Shown one piece after another: positions 17,059 through 25,027 of a stretch of DNA of 64,000 bases. Position numbers and translations under genes: made by a program. The notes under the pieces were generated by a model that saw only the letters and a list, made by a program, of their open reading frames with translations, was not told where the DNA came from and did no database searches. Source of the DNA: Actinophytocola sp963826035 (lineage in GTDB: Bacteria; Actinomycetota; Actinomycetes; Mycobacteriales; Pseudonocardiaceae); NCBI GenBank assembly GCA_963826035.1, contig CAWGVZ010000004.1, forward strand, positions 682,001 to 746,000, in the 5' to 3' direction. Every line of letters begins with the position of its first letter. The stretch's first letter is position 1.

Positions 17059-17088
17059 GGCGGCATCCGGAACCCTCCGGGTGCCGCC
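17059..17088 (+). terminator. Hairpin after unbU
   Basis: A 13-bp stem (one G-U pair) with a four-base loop ACCC starts 12 bases after the unbU stop. There is no T-tract, as is common for actinobacterial terminators. It may attenuate rather than stop transcription into the P450 gene at 17211. Confidence 0.65.
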
Positions 17089-17210
17089 TCACCGGCATGA
17101 CCGACGGGCGCCGCCTGCGGCTCGCAGAACGAGTGGGCGCCAACGGCACCTCAGGGGACCGTGACGCAACCCAGCCACAAGTACGCACCCGAACCGGAGG
17201 CCAACAATCC

Positions 17211-18584
17211 ATGGCGACCACAAGTGTGAAATCCCGGGAAGGCGGGCTGGTGCCGCCCGGCCCGCCGCGGCGGGAGACCTTCCGTCTGCTGCGGCTGCTC
17301 GCCACCGATCGGCTCACCCTCATGTCCGAGGCGGCCGCGACCTACGGCGACGCGGTGCGGATGGCGATCGGGCCGAAGACCCTGTACTTCTTCAACCACC
17401 CCGACACGGCCAAGCACGTGCTGGCCGACAACGCCGCGAACTACGACAAGGGGATCGGCTACATCGAGGCGCGTCGCGCTCTCGGCGACGGGCTGCTCAC
17501 CAGTGGTGGCGAGCTGTGGCGCAAGCAGCGCCGCACGATCCAGCCGGTGTTCCAGAACAAGCGGATCGCCGGCCTGGCCGACGTCGTCGCGAGCGAGGGT
17601 GCCCGTCTGGTGGACCGGTTGCGTGCCCGTCAGGGCGGCGAGCCGGTGGACGTGTTGGCCGAGCTCACGGGGTTCACCCTCGGTGTGCTCGGCTCGACGC
17701 TGCTGGACGCCGATCTCGGCGCGTTCGACTCGATCGGGCACTCGTTCGAGGCCGTGCAGGACCAGGCCATGTTCGAGTTCGAGTCGATGGGCATGGTGCC
17801 GAAGTGGCTGCCGCTGCCCAAACAACGCAGGTTCCGCAGAGCCCGCGCGGACCTCGGCCGGATCATCGACACGCTGGTGGCCGACCGGCTGGCCGACCCC
17901 CGGCCCGACGGCGACGACGTCCTGACCCGCCTGATCGAGTCGACCAGGCAGGAGACGGACCCGAAGGTCGGGGCGCGCCGGATGCGCGACGAGCTGATCA
18001 CGCTGCTGCTCGCCGGGCACGAGACGACGGCCAGCACGCTCGGCTGGGCGCTGCACCTGCTGGACGAGCATCCGGAGGTGGCCGACCGGCTGCACGACGA
18101 GGCCGTCGCGGTCCTCGGGGACCGACTGCCGACCTACGCCGACCTGCACGAGCTGCGGTACACGACCATGGTGCTGCACGAGGCCATGCGACTGTTCCCG
18201 CCGGTGTGGGCACTCACCCGCCGCTCGCGCGAAGCGGACGACGTCGGTGGCTACCACGTGCCGGCGAACGCGGACGTGATGGTGTGCACGTACACCATGC
18301 ACCGGCATCCGTCCTTCTGGGACCGTCCGAACGAGTTCGACCCGGACCGGTTCGACCCGGCCCGGCCGAGCGACCGCCCGAGGTACGCCTACATCCCGTT
18401 CGGCGCCGGTCCCCGGTTCTGCGTCGGCAACCACCTCGGGATGATGGAGGCCACCTTCGTGCTGGCGATGCTCGCCAGGGAGCTGCGCCTGGCGAAGGTG
18501 CCCGGCTACAAGGTCGTGGCCGAACCGATGTTGTCCCTGCGGGTGCGCGGCCAGCTGCCGATGACCGTCCGGTCCGCCGGCTGA
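17211..18584 (+). CDS. Cytochrome P450 (SgcE7-like candidate)
   Basis: A 457-aa soluble cytochrome P450. I-helix motif AGHETTAS near residue 268, ExxR in LHEAMRLFP, and heme-binding FGAGPRFCVG with the cysteine ligand at about residue 404. Its CYP102/4-like look (HPDTAKHVL, WRKQRRTIQPVFQ, FDPDRFDPARP) is common among P450s of enediyne clusters such as SgcE7. The ATG at 17211 has GGAGG ten bases upstream. Position directly after unbU suggests oxidation of the nascent core, but tailoring is equally possible. It is convergent with the AraC gene across a strong terminator. Confidence 0.92.
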   Translation: MATTSVKSREGGLVPPGPPRRETFRLLRLLATDRLTLMSEAAATYGDAVRMAIGPKTLYFFNHPDTAKHVLADNAANYDKGIGYIEARRALGDGLLTSGGELWRKQRRTIQPVFQNKRIAGLADVVASEGARLVDRLRARQGGEPVDVLAELTGFTLGVLGSTLLDADLGAFDSIGHSFEAVQDQAMFEFESMGMVPKWLPLPKQRRFRRARADLGRIIDTLVADRLADPRPDGDDVLTRLIESTRQETDPKVGARRMRDELITLLLAGHETTASTLGWALHLLDEHPEVADRLHDEAVAVLGDRLPTYADLHELRYTTMVLHEAMRLFPPVWALTRRSREADDVGGYHVPANADVMVCTYTMHRHPSFWDRPNEFDPDRFDPARPSDRPRYAYIPFGAGPRFCVGNHLGMMEATFVLAMLARELRLAKVPGYKVVAEPMLSLRVRGQLPMTVRSAG

Positions 18585-18592
18585 CCCCGCAC

Positions 18593-18637
18593 ACAGCGGA
18601 ACGGGGTGCCCCCAGGCGGGGCACCCCGTTCCGCTGT
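18593..18637. terminator. Bidirectional terminator, perfect 20-bp stem
   Basis: Arms 18593-18612 and 18618-18637 are perfectly complementary (20 bp) with a five-base loop CAGGC. It lies between the convergent P450 (ends 18584) and AraC gene (ends 18656) and should stop both. Confidence 0.9.
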
Positions 18638-18655
18638 CGGGTCGGACGGCGATGG

Positions 18656-19450
18656 TCAGGCTCCCGGACGAGCGATCTGCTCAGCTCGCCCAGGAACCCA
18701 CGTGTGCACCGGCTGCTCGAGCTGGGCGAGGAGCACCGGTGGGTCGAACACACTCTCCGGGCGCAACCACAGGTCGACCGGCCGCACCTCGCGGTCCCGG
18801 CGGACCTCGATCGGCCCGAACGTGCTCACGTGCACGGTGGCGTCGTCGAACTCGTCCCACAGCTCGTCCACCGAGGAGTACCGGTCGTCGACGACCGAGT
18901 GCGCAAGCACGTACCAGGAGCCGACCGGCACGTTGTCAATGGTGAACTCACCCGGCCCGGAGCGAGCGGTGCGGCACGCGGGAAAGCCCTGCGCGATCCG
19001 GTCGCCGAACAGGCCGATGGCCACCATGCCGGGCCGCCAGGTCGGCGGTGTCCAGACCTGCCCCCGCAGGGTCGCGACACCCGACTCGGCCGGCGGCTGG
19101 ACCGGCAGCGGCGCGGGGGACCCGTCGAACTGACGATAGTCGGTCGGCGACAGACCGACGCTGCTGCGGAAACGAGAACTGAAGGTGCCGATGCTGTTGT
19201 AGCCGACGGCGTGGCTGATGTCGGCCACCGTCATGCTCGTCGACCGCAGCAGCCGCTTGGCCTCCTGAATCCTCAGCGCCGACAGGAAACGGCCGGGCGA
19301 CACACCGGTCACCCGTTGAAAGATCCGGGAGAAGTGGAACTTGCTGAACATCGCCGTGCGCGCCATGTCGTCGATGGTGATCGACTCACCCAAATTGTCG
19401 CTCATCACACGAATGACTCGTTCCACCGCGTTCTCGATAACTTCATCCAT
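18656..19450 (-). CDS. AraC family transcriptional regulator
   Basis: A 264-aa regulator with the two-helix-turn-helix AraC domain at the N-terminus (residues 5-105: MARTAMFSKFHFSRIFQRVT, IQEAKRLLRSTSMTVADISH, SRFRSSVGLSPTDYR). A C-terminal domain with GQVWTPPTWRPGMVAIGLFG, PVGSWYVLAHSVVDD and VHVSTFGPIEVRRD appears to be a beta-rich sensor. This reversed order, with the HTH first, differs from classical AraC. The ATG at 19450 is chosen because it starts just before the DNA-binding domain; upstream in-frame sequence has no motif. It is divergent from the DUF5987-GMC operon and probably controls it and itself. Confidence 0.9.
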   Translation of the reverse strand: MDEVIENAVERVIRVMSDNLGESITIDDMARTAMFSKFHFSRIFQRVTGVSPGRFLSALRIQEAKRLLRSTSMTVADISHAVGYNSIGTFSSRFRSSVGLSPTDYRQFDGSPAPLPVQPPAESGVATLRGQVWTPPTWRPGMVAIGLFGDRIAQGFPACRTARSGPGEFTIDNVPVGSWYVLAHSVVDDRYSSVDELWDEFDDATVHVSTFGPIEVRRDREVRPVDLWLRPESVFDPPVLLAQLEQPVHTWVPGRAEQIARPGA

Positions 19451-19479
19451 ATTTCTGGTCCCGTCCGGCAGGTCGGCGA

Positions 19480-19493
19480 CCGAATTAATTCGG
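19480..19493. promoter_or_regulatory. 14-bp perfect palindrome upstream of AraC gene
   Basis: CCGAATTAATTCGG lies 30 bases upstream of the AraC start codon in the divergent region 19451-19703. It is a plausible operator for the AraC protein or another dimeric regulator. Confidence 0.4.
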
Positions 19494-19564
19494 CCAACCG
19501 ACGGTAGGATCGGCGCTAATAAACTGACAAGCGCGGTCGTTCCATGGACAACTGAGCGGCCAAC

Positions 19565-19586
19565 TTCGCTCAAGGTTCGCTCGAGG
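19565..19586. promoter_or_regulatory. Two direct 11-bp repeats, SARP-type operator candidate
   Basis: TTCGCTCAAGG is followed directly by TTCGCTCGAGG. Heptamers TTCGCTC repeat with an 11-bp period, the spacing known for SARP binding sites, in the divergent region in front of the DUF5987-GMC operon. The complement reads TCGAGCG, close to published SARP heptamers. No clear -10 at the canonical distance was found, so this stays a candidate. Confidence 0.45.
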
Positions 19587-19703
19587 GAGCGCCAAACCCG
19601 CTGGCACAGCGGCGATGAACGCAACCAAGGAGATGCGCCAACACACCCGATCGCGAATAAGATCGGACCAGACTTCAATTCCGCCCGCGACGGGAGCACA
19701 ATC

Positions 19704-20273
19704 GTGAGTTCTGATGCCGCCACGAATGATCAGATCAGAATCATCACTCTCGAGGCGTTCGCTGACACGATCATCCCGGGCGCGAAACGGTCACCGGAGG
19801 ACCGGGCCATCGCGGGAGTCTGCGACGATCCCGGTGCGGTTGAGGCCGGCGCACTAGAATTGCTCGAGCATCCCGCGACAGGCATCGCCGCGGGGCTGGA
19901 GGCATTCGCCACGGGTCTCAACGCGCACGCCACGGCCTTCGCCGCCGCGCGGGATCTCACCCTCGACGACGACGTGCCACCGTTCGTCGGGCTCGACTAC
20001 GACCAGCGCGCCGCCCTGATCCTCGAGCTCACCGCACCCGGCCACCCCGAGCGGGACGGCTGGGTGCTGCTGGCGCTGTTCAGCAACATGGCCTACGACA
20101 GCGCCGCACACCTCAGCACGGCCGAGGCGCTCGCGAACGGCCACCCCGGCCTCCTGGCCATGGGCTTCGCCCAGCCGGATGCCGACGGCCTGTGGCGCTT
20201 CCCCGAGTTCGGCTACGGCCGCGAGCTCGCCAAGCGCCACCCGCAAACCACCGCGTCAGGGAGCCCGGAATGA
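19704..20273 (+). CDS. DUF5987-like small partner of GMC oxidoreductase (E8 candidate)
   Basis: A 189-aa protein that I place in the family known as DUF5987, related in layout to gluconate-2-dehydrogenase subunit 3 type partners (EAFADTIIPGAKRSPEDRAI near the start, then GLDYDQRAALILELT and LALFSNMAYDSAAHLSTAEA). It precedes and overlaps the GMC oxidoreductase gene (ATGA at 20270-20273), as such small subunits do. The GTG start at 19704 has GGGAG eight bases upstream. Family proteins are thought to assist the flavoenzyme. Its size and position agree with SgcE8-type genes, but that equivalence is inference. Confidence 0.7.
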   Translation: MSSDAATNDQIRIITLEAFADTIIPGAKRSPEDRAIAGVCDDPGAVEAGALELLEHPATGIAAGLEAFATGLNAHATAFAAARDLTLDDDVPPFVGLDYDQRAALILELTAPGHPERDGWVLLALFSNMAYDSAAHLSTAEALANGHPGLLAMGFAQPDADGLWRFPEFGYGRELAKRHPQTTASGSPE

Positions 20274-21922
20274 GCACGGAACGCACCGATGTCCTCGTCG
20301 TCGGCAGCGGGTTCGGCGGTTCGATCGCCGCTTACCACCTGGCCGCGGGCGGCGCCAAGGTCACCATGCTCGAGCGTGGCCCGTGGCTGGTCGGCAAGGA
20401 CTTCGACCACGACTACCTCCTCGGCAAGTCCTACACCCGGGTGTTCGACTTCACCTCCGGCAACGGAATGAGCGTGCTCGGCGGCAACTGCGTCGGCGGC
20501 GGCAGCGTCGTCTACTTCGCCGCGCTGCCCCGGGCGCCGCGGTTCGTCTTCGAACGGCACGGCAGCATCGGCAGGCGCATGTGGCCGGCGGCGATCGACC
20601 GGGACACCCTCGATCCCTGGTACGACCGGGTCTCGCAGGTGATGCCGGCGCGCAAGCAGGAGTGGTCGGACATCACCTACGCCGGCGGGCTGTGGGCCGC
20701 GGCGTGCAACCACGCCGGCCGCACGGCGAACCCCGTCCCCGTGGGCATCGACGCCGACAAGTGCACCAACTGCAACTGGATGATGGCCGGCTGCAAGTTC
20801 GACGCCAAGCAGTCGCTGCTGCTCAACTACCTGCCGGCCGCCATCGAGCACGGCACCGAGATCCGCCCCCTGCACGAGGTGCAGCGGATCTCCCGCACCG
20901 ACAGCGACGACGGCACTGGCGACTACCAGGTGCACTACAACGTGATCGACGACGAGGACTACCGGGTGCAGACCGGCAGCGGCGTCATCGAGGCCAAGAT
21001 CGTCATCCTGGCCGCGGGCGCGGGTGCGACTCCCGTGATCCTGCAACGCTCCGAGCCGACCCTCGGCACGATGCCGCACGCGGTCGGCCGGTACTTCTCC
21101 GGCAACGGCGAGCGCCTCAACACGGCGGTCATCAACGAGGAGCGGGCCGGCGAACTGCTCGGCCTTCGCCGCCCGGACGGGACCGTCTACCAGGCCAACC
21201 AGATCGGCAAGGGCCCCGTGGTCGCCTGCTGGGACTTCCTGGACGGCGAACGCGCGGAGTACACCCGCTTCTCCATGGAGCAGCTGTACTTCCCGCCCGG
21301 CCTCGGCACGATTCTGGCCCAGGCGCCGAACGCCGACGGGCCGACCTGGTTCGGCAAGGCGAAGAAGGAGATCCTCAAGCGCTGGCAGTCCTGGCTGACG
21401 ATCTTCCTGATGACCGAGGACAACAACGAGGGCGTGTTCGGCCCGCCACCGCCGACCGGCAACGCCGTGCGGATCTCCCAGCAGATGCTCGGCAAGGGCC
21501 CGCTGAGCTACGACCCCACGCCGGAAACCCTGCGGGGCTGGGCCGAGGCGGACGCCGAGGTCAAGTCGATCCTCGAGGACAGCGGGCTGGCCACCGTGGC
21601 GCCGTGGACCAACGACGTGGTCGGCGCGTACACCGTGCACCCGCTCGCGTCGTGCCGCATCGGCGACGACCCGGCAACCTCGGCGCTGGACGACCGGCAC
21701 GAGCTGCGCGGCCACCCCGGCATCTTCGTCACCGACGGCTCGTCGGTGCCCGCCGCGCTGACCGTGAATCCGGCGCTGACCATCGCGGCACTCGCGGAGC
21801 GGGCGATGCCCGGCATCGTGGCCGCGGCCCGCGACCGCGGAATCGACGTCACCTACCACGGCGACCTGCCCCGGTCCACGGCCACGCCGGCCATGCCGCC
21901 CGCCGCGAACCCGGCGGCCTGA
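20270..21922 (+). CDS. GMC-type FAD oxidoreductase (SgcE9-like)
   Basis: A 550-aa flavoprotein. ADP-binding motif VVGSGFGGS at residues 10-18, CVGGGSVVYFAALPR flavin region, and the GMC C-terminus with HPLASCRIGDDP and DGSSVPAALTVNPALTIAAL. A cysteine cluster DKCTNCNWMMAGCKF in the middle is typical of the cholesterol-oxidase-like branch to which the enediyne E9 oxidoreductases belong. It is translationally coupled to its DUF5987 partner. Probably oxidises an alcohol or introduces unsaturation in the core intermediate; the exact reaction is unknown. Confidence 0.88.
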   Translation: MSTERTDVLVVGSGFGGSIAAYHLAAGGAKVTMLERGPWLVGKDFDHDYLLGKSYTRVFDFTSGNGMSVLGGNCVGGGSVVYFAALPRAPRFVFERHGSIGRRMWPAAIDRDTLDPWYDRVSQVMPARKQEWSDITYAGGLWAAACNHAGRTANPVPVGIDADKCTNCNWMMAGCKFDAKQSLLLNYLPAAIEHGTEIRPLHEVQRISRTDSDDGTGDYQVHYNVIDDEDYRVQTGSGVIEAKIVILAAGAGATPVILQRSEPTLGTMPHAVGRYFSGNGERLNTAVINEERAGELLGLRRPDGTVYQANQIGKGPVVACWDFLDGERAEYTRFSMEQLYFPPGLGTILAQAPNADGPTWFGKAKKEILKRWQSWLTIFLMTEDNNEGVFGPPPPTGNAVRISQQMLGKGPLSYDPTPETLRGWAEADAEVKSILEDSGLATVAPWTNDVVGAYTVHPLASCRIGDDPATSALDDRHELRGHPGIFVTDGSSVPAALTVNPALTIAALAERAMPGIVAAARDRGIDVTYHGDLPRSTATPAMPPAANPAA

Positions 21923-22100
21923 CGGCGCACAGCCAAATGCCCCAGGCGGTGTTACTCCGTTCACGAACTCCGACGCTCGGAAAATCCATTGTGGACAAAT
22001 TTGAATTGCGCTCTCCTTGAGGTCCGCGCCGTACTGTGCGAGTCTGGATAAAGATGAGGTAACCGCCGGTAGCGTCATTCTTGATCCCGTGGGAGGGTGC

Positions 22101-22649
22101 ATGTCGTCGTTGGAGGTCCCCGGTCTCGATGTAGCCGGTCGAGTGCGGGCCCGTGACATTCAAATGGCGGGCGTCGCCGACCTGCGCCGCCGGGTACTGA
22201 TGATCTCTGGAGCGATCGACGCGGTCGACTACGACGTGTCGGTCTCGATCAACCTGCCGGAACCGGGTCGCTGGCAGATCATCAAGTCGGAGACCAACCT
22301 GACCGACCAGACCTGGGTCGCCATGCAGGTGACCACCGACGAGGACAGTCATTTCGTCGACGGCTCGGAAGCGATGATACTTTCTCGTCAGTTCAGCAAG
22401 ACATTCATGACCCCGGACCTGCGGCGCCTGACATTCTTCGACGGCGAGGTCCGGCCGGGCGAGGCGGTGCTGAAAGTCTTCGAGATCGAGTGCGAGCAGC
22501 GCCGGCCGGCGTACGCGCACGCGCGGTACAGCCCGGTCTCGACCGACAGCGCGGAGAAATCCGCGGAGGTCCTGGAGAGGCTGATCGCCGACGGCTTGCC
22601 CGAACGGCCGGCCATCGAGGTAATAGTTCCGGTGACGGTTATCGGCTGA
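22101..22649 (+). CDS. Hypothetical protein, 182 aa
   Basis: Not recognised. A soluble, alpha/beta-looking protein without signal peptide or membrane segment. Notable stretches are RVLMISGAIDAVDYDVSVSI, GRWQIIKSETNLTDQTWVAM, FMTPDLRRLTFFDGEVRPGE and a closing VIVPVTVIG. The ATG at 22101 has GGGAGG seven bases upstream, a convincing ribosome site. It stands alone between the GMC gene (178 bases away) and the FAD monooxygenase operon (28 bases). Small orphan proteins of this size recur in enediyne clusters, so it may be a conserved accessory, but I cannot name it. Confidence 0.75.
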   Translation: MSSLEVPGLDVAGRVRARDIQMAGVADLRRRVLMISGAIDAVDYDVSVSINLPEPGRWQIIKSETNLTDQTWVAMQVTTDEDSHFVDGSEAMILSRQFSKTFMTPDLRRLTFFDGEVRPGEAVLKVFEIECEQRRPAYAHARYSPVSTDSAEKSAEVLERLIADGLPERPAIEVIVPVTVIG

Positions 22650-22677
22650 CCGACCGCGCCGCGCCACCGGATCCATC

Positions 22678-24027
22678 GTGACCAGGTTCATTCCACCACC
22701 CCACCTGTTGAGCTCACCCCGTCACCGGGACTGGCCGGCCTACCCGGGCGGCGCGGTCGCGGCGCCCGGCGAGCCGCCACGGCATGCCGACGTGGTCCTC
22801 GTCGGCGCCGGACCGGCGGCACTCGCCGTGACGGCCGCGCTGTGGCACCTGGGGGTCCGTGACGTCGTGCTGCTCGACCGGGATGGCCGGCCGGGTGGGC
22901 GGTTCTTCGACCGGGTCGACCTGCTCGACCAGCGCGTACTGCGCTCGCCCTACGAGCACCACCCCGGCGTCGAGGGCTACCGCGACTGCGAGCTGCTCGA
23001 CTTCGCCCGGCTGCACTGGGAGTTGCTCACCGCGACCGAACGCCGTGAGGTCCGGATGGCGCAGGCCGGGCACCGCTCGGTGGTGCCGGTCGACGTGTTC
23101 CAGGCGTACTGCCGGCACGTGGCCGCACTGCACGGCGTCGGCCACCGGCTGTTTCGGGCGTCGGTCGACCGGGTGCTGCCCGGACCGGACGAGGTGCTCG
23201 TGCGCGCCGGCGAGCACGAGATCACCGCCCGGTTCGTCGTGCTGTGCCTCGGCGAGGAACGCCGCACGGCGCCGCCCGGCTGGTCCGGGGCCGGCTACTG
23301 GGACGAGCCGGCACCCCCGGCCGGCGACACCGACGTGGTGGTCGGCGCCGGGTTGACCGCCGCCCACCTGATCGCCACCGGGCTCGACGCCGGCCGGCGG
23401 GTCCGGTGGGTGCTGCGCGGCGAGCGGGAGCGCTACCAGTGCTCGGACGTCAACGCCTCGTTCTTCCGTGCCGAGGGCCGCGCGCGGTTCGACGGGGTGA
23501 CCTGGGCGGAACGTCTGTCGCTGATGGGCCGCGAGCGGCGCGCGTCCGTGATGTTCGAGTTCCGGCCGGGCCTTCGTGACGCCGAGGCCGACGGCCGGTT
23601 GACCGTGTACCGCGGCACCGGGGTACGTGCGGTCGGCGCGGGTGCGGTGGAGCTGGCCGACGGCACGCGGGTGACCGGTGACCGGGTGCGGCTGGCGTTG
23701 GGCACCGTCCCGTCCATCGGCGCCGGGCTGCTGCCCGACCATGTGGTCGGCGCCCGCGACGGCTGGCCGGATCTGGACGAGCGCACGCTCGCCTACCGTG
23801 CCGCGCCACGCGTCCTGGCCGCCGGCGCCGCCGCGTGCTTGGTGCTCGGCCCCGCGGCGCGCAACATCGACGGCCACCGGGTGGCGACCGCGCGGATCGC
23901 CACCACGATCGCGACCGGCCTGCCCGCCACCACCCGAACAGGTGGGCACCCGTGTCTGACGAGCCGTTCGACACCCGGTTCACGCTCCCCTCGGTCGATG
24001 ATCCGCCGGACATCGAGATCGGCGTGA
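22678..24027 (+). CDS. FAD/NAD(P)-binding monooxygenase-like flavoprotein
   Basis: A 449-aa flavoprotein with two dinucleotide-binding folds: GAGPAALAVTAALWHLGV near residue 43 and VVVGAGLTAAHLIATGLDAG near residue 220. The order resembles lysine/ornithine N-oxygenase-like and Baeyer-Villiger-like flavoproteins. CSDVNASFFRAEG and LAAGAAACLVLGPAARNIDG resemble the C-terminal FAD-binding part of the K_oxygenase family. The last 30 residues look unlike the family and are read in a different frame across the start of the next gene, a 76-base overlap; a lost stop codon or small indel near 23940 would explain this. It heads a four-gene operon with two AhpD-fold proteins, suggesting peroxide or hydroperoxide chemistry. 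Confidence 0.75.
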   Translation: MTRFIPPPHLLSSPRHRDWPAYPGGAVAAPGEPPRHADVVLVGAGPAALAVTAALWHLGVRDVVLLDRDGRPGGRFFDRVDLLDQRVLRSPYEHHPGVEGYRDCELLDFARLHWELLTATERREVRMAQAGHRSVVPVDVFQAYCRHVAALHGVGHRLFRASVDRVLPGPDEVLVRAGEHEITARFVVLCLGEERRTAPPGWSGAGYWDEPAPPAGDTDVVVGAGLTAAHLIATGLDAGRRVRWVLRGERERYQCSDVNASFFRAEGRARFDGVTWAERLSLMGRERRASVMFEFRPGLRDAEADGRLTVYRGTGVRAVGAGAVELADGTRVTGDRVRLALGTVPSIGAGLLPDHVVGARDGWPDLDERTLAYRAAPRVLAAGAAACLVLGPAARNIDGHRVATARIATTIATGLPATTRTGGHPCLTSRSTPGSRSPRSMIRRTSRSA

Positions 24028-24392
24028 TCCTCATGGGTCTCGGCGCCGAGCGCCTGCTCGCCGGGCTTGGCACGGCCGGCCCGGCCGACACGGCGACCGC
24101 CGTGACGCTGCGGGTCGACCAGCTGCGGCACGAGTCCGCCGGGCCGAACGCGTTCGCCGAGGCCGCCGCCACCGGCGCGGCCGCGTGGCTGTCGGCCCGC
24201 TCGACGCTGGCCGCCGCCGACCCCGGCGCCATCCGCTCCGCCGCGCTGCGCCAGCTGTGGGTCGCCGCCACGCGCACGGTCGACGCGGCCGGCGTCGTCG
24301 ACCCGGCGCTGGCCTCGCTCGGGCCGGCCCGGCGCGCCTACCTGACCGCGTGCTGGCTGCGCCGCGCGGAGATCGACAGCACGCTGTCCTGA
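23952..24392 (+). CDS. Hypothetical protein, 146 aa
   Basis: Not recognised. A small alanine-rich, mostly helical protein. It starts at a GTG with AGGTGGG just upstream, inside the 3' end of the flavoprotein gene. Stretches include GVILMGLGAERLLAGLG, VDQLRHESAGPNAFAEAAAT and ALRQLWVAATRTVDAAGVVD. Codon use matches its neighbours, which supports it being real. The AhpD gene starts 19 bases later, so it belongs to the same operon and is probably an accessory of the flavoprotein/AhpD set. Confidence 0.7.
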   Translation: MSDEPFDTRFTLPSVDDPPDIEIGVILMGLGAERLLAGLGTAGPADTATAVTLRVDQLRHESAGPNAFAEAAATGAAAWLSARSTLAAADPGAIRSAALRQLWVAATRTVDAAGVVDPALASLGPARRAYLTACWLRRAEIDSTLS

Positions 24393-24411
24393 TCCTCAGG
24401 AAGGAACTCCC

Positions 24412-24993
24412 GTGGCCTATCTCCCTTCCCTCCCGGCCGACGCCATGCTGCTCGACGTGTTCCGGGCCTACCCGGACACCGCCTTGCGGCTGCTGGACTT
24501 CCACGAGCTGCTGCTGCGCGGCCCGTCCCCGCTGACCGTCGCGGAACGCGAGTTCATCGCCGCGTACGTCTCCGGCCTCAACTCCTGCGGCTACTGCCAC
24601 GGCGTGCACACGGTCACCGCGCAGGCCTGCGGGGTGCCGGCCGGAGCGGTGCCGGCCGCCGTCTCAGGGCTCGACGCCGCGGGCATCGACCCGAAGCTCG
24701 CGGTGCTGCTGCGGTATGTCCGCACGCTGACCCTCGCGCCGGCTGAGCTGACCGAGGCCGACGCCCGCGCGGTGTTCGCCGCCGGTTGGGACGAGCGGGC
24801 CCTGCACGACGCGGTGCTCGTGTGCGCGTTGTTCAACTTCATGAACCGGATGGTCGAAGGGCTCGGGATCACCGCGGACGCCGAGTACTTCGCCGTCTCC
24901 GGTGCGCGACTGCGGGAGGTCGGCTACGCGGGCCTCGCTCCGCTGGTGACCTCCGCACTCTCCGATAAGGACACCGACACCACTTCGCCGTAA
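24412..24993 (+). CDS. AhpD-fold carboxymuconolactone decarboxylase family protein
   Basis: A 193-aa AhpD-like protein. The redox motif CGYCHGVH (CxxCxxxH) lies near residue 63, in the family context EREFIAAYVSGLNSCGYCHG. A second conserved block is VLVCALFNFMNRMVEGLG. Such proteins are thiol peroxidases or peroxide-linked disulfide reductases. The GTG start at 24412 follows AGGAAGGA. Next to another AhpD-fold gene and a flavoprotein, it suggests a local peroxide-handling pathway or an unusual oxidation step. Confidence 0.87.
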   Translation: MAYLPSLPADAMLLDVFRAYPDTALRLLDFHELLLRGPSPLTVAEREFIAAYVSGLNSCGYCHGVHTVTAQACGVPAGAVPAAVSGLDAAGIDPKLAVLLRYVRTLTLAPAELTEADARAVFAAGWDERALHDAVLVCALFNFMNRMVEGLGITADAEYFAVSGARLREVGYAGLAPLVTSALSDKDTDTTSP

Positions 24994-25027
24994 CGTCTTC
25001 CCCAGGTTTTCGACCGAGGGAGCGCGT

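Noticed and set aside
22101..22649. CalC-like self-sacrifice (SRPBCC) resistance protein
   Set aside because: Size is similar but I see no SRPBCC pattern; left as hypothetical.
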